Source of the DNA: Neptuniibacter sp.
GTDB taxonomy: Bacteria > Pseudomonadota > Gammaproteobacteria > Pseudomonadales > Balneatricaceae
NCBI GenBank assembly: GCA_030149405.1
Contig: JASBRM010000048.1
Span: forward strand, 1-8,560
Reading direction: 5' to 3'
DNA: 8,560 nucleotides
Made by a program: the position numbers and the translations under genes. This document shows positions 5,349-8,560 of the stretch, piece after piece; the first letter of the stretch is position 1, and each line of letters opens with the position of its first letter. Below the pieces are notes generated by a model. It worked only from the letters and a program-made list of their open reading frames with translations. It ran no database searches and was not told where the DNA came from.

Positions 5349-6146
5349 ATGAATACGGATAAATTTTTTGCCGAGTTATGGCAGGACTACATCCAGATCA
5401 CTCCACAGGCTAAAGAAATAAAACGCTTGTTTGAAGTTTCAGGTGAGCGTGTGATTAATGATCACGTGGCTTTCAGAACGTTTGCCGATACCCCAATCCA
5501 GTTGGATAACCTGGAGCCTATGATCCTTTCCATGGGCTATCAAAGGCAGGAATTGTATTTCTTTAAAGCTAAGAAACTGCGTGCCTATAGCTTTATTCAC
5601 ACTGATCCAGAGTTACCCAAAATTTTTTGTTCAGAGTTGATAACGGATCAATTAAGCCCGGTTGCCCAACAGATTATTTCAGATTACACCCTGCAAATTA
5701 GCAAAGCACCGCAAGACTCATCGGTTTTCTGGTCGGGACGGCATTGGGAGATGCCCAGTTGGGAAGATTATTCAGAATTAATGGATGAGACTGAGTATGG
5801 TGCATGGCTTCTCGCCATTGGAATCAGGGTCAATCACTTCACAATCAGTGTAAATCACCTGAAGCGTTACCATAGGCTGCAAGATGTTTTGGATCAGGTA
5901 AAAAGCGCCGGTTTTGCCGTGAACGCAGTAGGTGGGGAAATCAAAGGCTGTCCGGAAATTTTATTAGAGCAGGGAGCAACCATGGCTGACAGGCAATCCT
6001 TTATGTTCGCAGAGGGTGAAACCCATCAGATCCCAACCTGTTTTTATGAGTTTGCTCTACGTTATGCGGACCAGAATGGAGAGATCTATCAGGGATTTGT
6101 TGAAGCGAATGCGGATAAGATTTTTGAATCCACACATACACATTAA
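5349..6146 (+). CDS. DUF1338 protein, short 2-oxoadipate dioxygenase/decarboxylase-like
   Basis: Predicted Fe(II) enzyme of the DUF1338/HglS family. Characterised HglS converts 2-oxoadipate to 2-hydroxyglutarate with O2 in lysine catabolism; the substrate here is inferred only. The 265-residue protein is much shorter than HglS (about 460) and represents the compact form. Candidate metal ligands are His39 in NDHVAFRTF, His163 in RVNHFTISVN and Glu234 in CFYEFALRY. Arg43, four residues after His39, has the spacing of a substrate-binding Arg in HglS. GCPEILLEQGATMAD and the C-terminal ADKIFEST are family hallmarks. The ATG at 5349 is chosen for GGAGG eight bases upstream; an in-frame TTG at 5328 is less likely. 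It is probably cotranscribed with gabD and lies tail-to-tail with astB, 12 bases between stops. I recall DUF1338 genes beside ast loci in other gammaproteobacteria such as Shewanella. Confidence 0.85.
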   Translation: MNTDKFFAELWQDYIQITPQAKEIKRLFEVSGERVINDHVAFRTFADTPIQLDNLEPMILSMGYQRQELYFFKAKKLRAYSFIHTDPELPKIFCSELITDQLSPVAQQIISDYTLQISKAPQDSSVFWSGRHWEMPSWEDYSELMDETEYGAWLLAIGIRVNHFTISVNHLKRYHRLQDVLDQVKSAGFAVNAVGGEIKGCPEILLEQGATMADRQSFMFAEGETHQIPTCFYEFALRYADQNGEIYQGFVEANADKIFESTHTH

Positions 6147-6158
6147 CTGGCTGGATGA

Positions 6159-7490
6159 TCAGCGCTGAAAAGGATAGATGGAGCCAAGTTGCAGAATTTG
6201 TGTCAGTTCATCAAGTGCAAGGCGGGTTTCCAGAACCAACTGTGGGTCCAGCAGATCTTGGTGATCGAGCCGGTCGCGATAGTGCTTTTCAATCCAACCA
6301 CTTAATTGATCATAAATCTCGTCATTCATTAAGACTGACTGATTGCAGGCTGCCAGCTCATTTTCATTCAGGACAACCCTCAACCTAAGGCAGGCCGGTC
6401 CACCGCCATTGTTCATACTCTGCCTGAGGTCCATAACTTCTATTTTGCTTATCTCTTTATTCTCTGCGCTGATTTCCTGTAAATACTTCCAGACGTTTGG
6501 ACTCTGCTTACACTCTTCAGGAACCAGGATCAGGTTACTGCCATCCGCTAAGGTCAGTATCTGACTGTTAAACAGGTAGGTATTCACTGCATCTTTTATG
6601 CTGATGTGCGAGGCTGGTACTTCTATACAGTTCAAATGTCCGGCCATCGCCTGCTGTAGTTTTTCAATTATCTTGTTTTGATTTACAAACGCTTCTTCAT
6701 GACAGAAAAGAAGATTACGGTTAGCTACTGCGATCACATCGTTATGAAAAACGCCCTGATCGATGGCTTCAGGGTTTTGTTGTGCATAAACCACTTTGTC
6801 CGGATTAAGCTTATGTTTCCTCGCAATAGCCTGTGATGCCTCCTTGGTTTGACGTGCAGGGAAACGACTGGGTCGAGTTGAATAATCACCACTGGAACGG
6901 CCATAAACAAATAACTCTACGCCCGGATCATTATGATTCAGGCACAAACGGTTGTGGTTAGCTGCACCTTCATCTGCAAAAGTATCCACACAGGGCAGGG
7001 GTAAATGGTGCTGGAAATGTCTGGGGTCGTTGAAAATTGCTTTCAGAATTGAGGCCGTCATTTCGGGCTCGATAGAACGATGGAAATTACTGATCAGGTT
7101 AGCAGGGGTAAAATGTACCTTACCATTTTCACAATCTGCGCTGGGCGAAACAGTTGCGGCGTTGGCAGCCCACATACTGGAGGCGGAACTGCAGGCTTTT
7201 AATAAATCCGGGGTGTGTTTTGCCGCAGCTCTGAAGACTTCCGAATCACTACCGGAAAACCCCAGGCGGCGTAGGATGTTGATATCCGGACGTTCATGGG
7301 GAGCAAGTACCCCCTGGAGAATACCTTGATCATGCAGCCGTTTCATTTTTTCTAAGCCCTGCTGTGCTGCAAGTTTGGGGTTTGATGTTGTGGATTTATG
7401 TTGCTCTGAGGCTAAATTACCCTGAGAAAGCCCAGCGTAATTGTGAGTAGGGCCGACTAAACCATCAAAGTTAACTTCCCAGGCGTTCAT
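6159..7490 (-). CDS. astB: N-succinylarginine dihydrolase
   Basis: Second step of the arginine succinyltransferase pathway: N2-succinylarginine plus two water gives N2-succinylornithine, two ammonia and CO2. The cytosolic 443-residue protein is full length. It opens with EVNFDGLVGPTHNYAGLS, diagnostic for AstB. The amidinotransferase-fold catalytic residues are present: Glu174 (ADEGAANH), His249 (VFHNDV) and Cys367 (NNGGGPACLR), within two residues of the E. coli positions (174, 248, 365). RQSMNNGGG and YGRSSGDYSTRPSRFPARQ are further family motifs. The ATG at 7490 has GAGG eight bases upstream and follows the astD stop by 14 bases, so the two are one operon, in the E. coli order A-D-B. astE does not follow; a convergent gene takes its place. 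No terminator is seen in the 12-base gap. Confidence 0.97.
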   Translation of the reverse strand: MNAWEVNFDGLVGPTHNYAGLSQGNLASEQHKSTTSNPKLAAQQGLEKMKRLHDQGILQGVLAPHERPDINILRRLGFSGSDSEVFRAAAKHTPDLLKACSSASSMWAANAATVSPSADCENGKVHFTPANLISNFHRSIEPEMTASILKAIFNDPRHFQHHLPLPCVDTFADEGAANHNRLCLNHNDPGVELFVYGRSSGDYSTRPSRFPARQTKEASQAIARKHKLNPDKVVYAQQNPEAIDQGVFHNDVIAVANRNLLFCHEEAFVNQNKIIEKLQQAMAGHLNCIEVPASHISIKDAVNTYLFNSQILTLADGSNLILVPEECKQSPNVWKYLQEISAENKEISKIEVMDLRQSMNNGGGPACLRLRVVLNENELAACNQSVLMNDEIYDQLSGWIEKHYRDRLDHQDLLDPQLVLETRLALDELTQILQLGSIYPFQR

Positions 7491-7504
7491 CTTCCGTTCC
7501 TCAC

Positions 7505-8560
<1,056 letters not shown>

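Noticed and set aside
6155..7329. Several plus-strand ORFs opposite astB
   Set aside because: astB is full length with all catalytic residues; the plus-strand frames are its shadows.

Overview
The window looks like chromosomal DNA of a heterotrophic, probably marine gammaproteobacterium. The signs are a D-B ordered arginine succinyltransferase (ast) operon, a GabD-type semialdehyde dehydrogenase beside a DUF1338 oxygenase, a catabolic-looking alanine racemase, and a short run of integron gene cassettes with near-uniform attC sites. The order or family is a guess (Oceanospirillales- or Alteromonadales-like); no rRNA or other taxonomic marker is present.

Layout. (1) 2-631, plus: 3' part of a metallo-beta-lactamase-fold hydrolase, ending in a 12-bp-stem terminator. 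(2) About 650-2217: a small cassette array reading on the minus strand, with three recognisable attC sites (about 733-825, 1193-1278, 1613-1692). They delimit cassette A (115-aa membrane protein), cassette B (a gene split by an in-frame TAG) and cassette C (96-aa membrane protein). No integrase gene is seen, and where an integron platform would be expected (right-hand, 5' end of the array) there is chromosomal DNA instead. The array therefore looks like a CALIN (cluster of attC sites lacking an integrase). The edge segment 2002-2217 holds diverged repeats, palindromes and a possible 28-codon ORF. (3) 2218-2305, minus: the N-terminal remnant of a RidA/YjgF-family gene, cut off where the array begins. 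(4) 2323-3399, minus: alanine racemase. (5) 3400-3812: divergent regulatory region. (6) 3813-5270 and 5349-6146, plus: gabD-like dehydrogenase and a short DUF1338 (2-oxoadipate dioxygenase/decarboxylase-like) protein, probably one operon. (7) 6159-7490 and 7505-8560, minus: astB and the 3' part of astD, convergent with the DUF1338 gene.

How the genes fit together. AstD and AstB carry out two steps of ammonia-producing arginine catabolism to succinate and glutamate. The gabD/DUF1338 pair suits catabolism of a lysine-, GABA- or 5-aminovalerate-type compound through a semialdehyde or 2-oxoacid; its exact substrate cannot be read from the sequence. Alr, with its broken ridA neighbour, points to D/L-alanine metabolism. 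The cassette array is the accessory part and holds most of the unusual observations.
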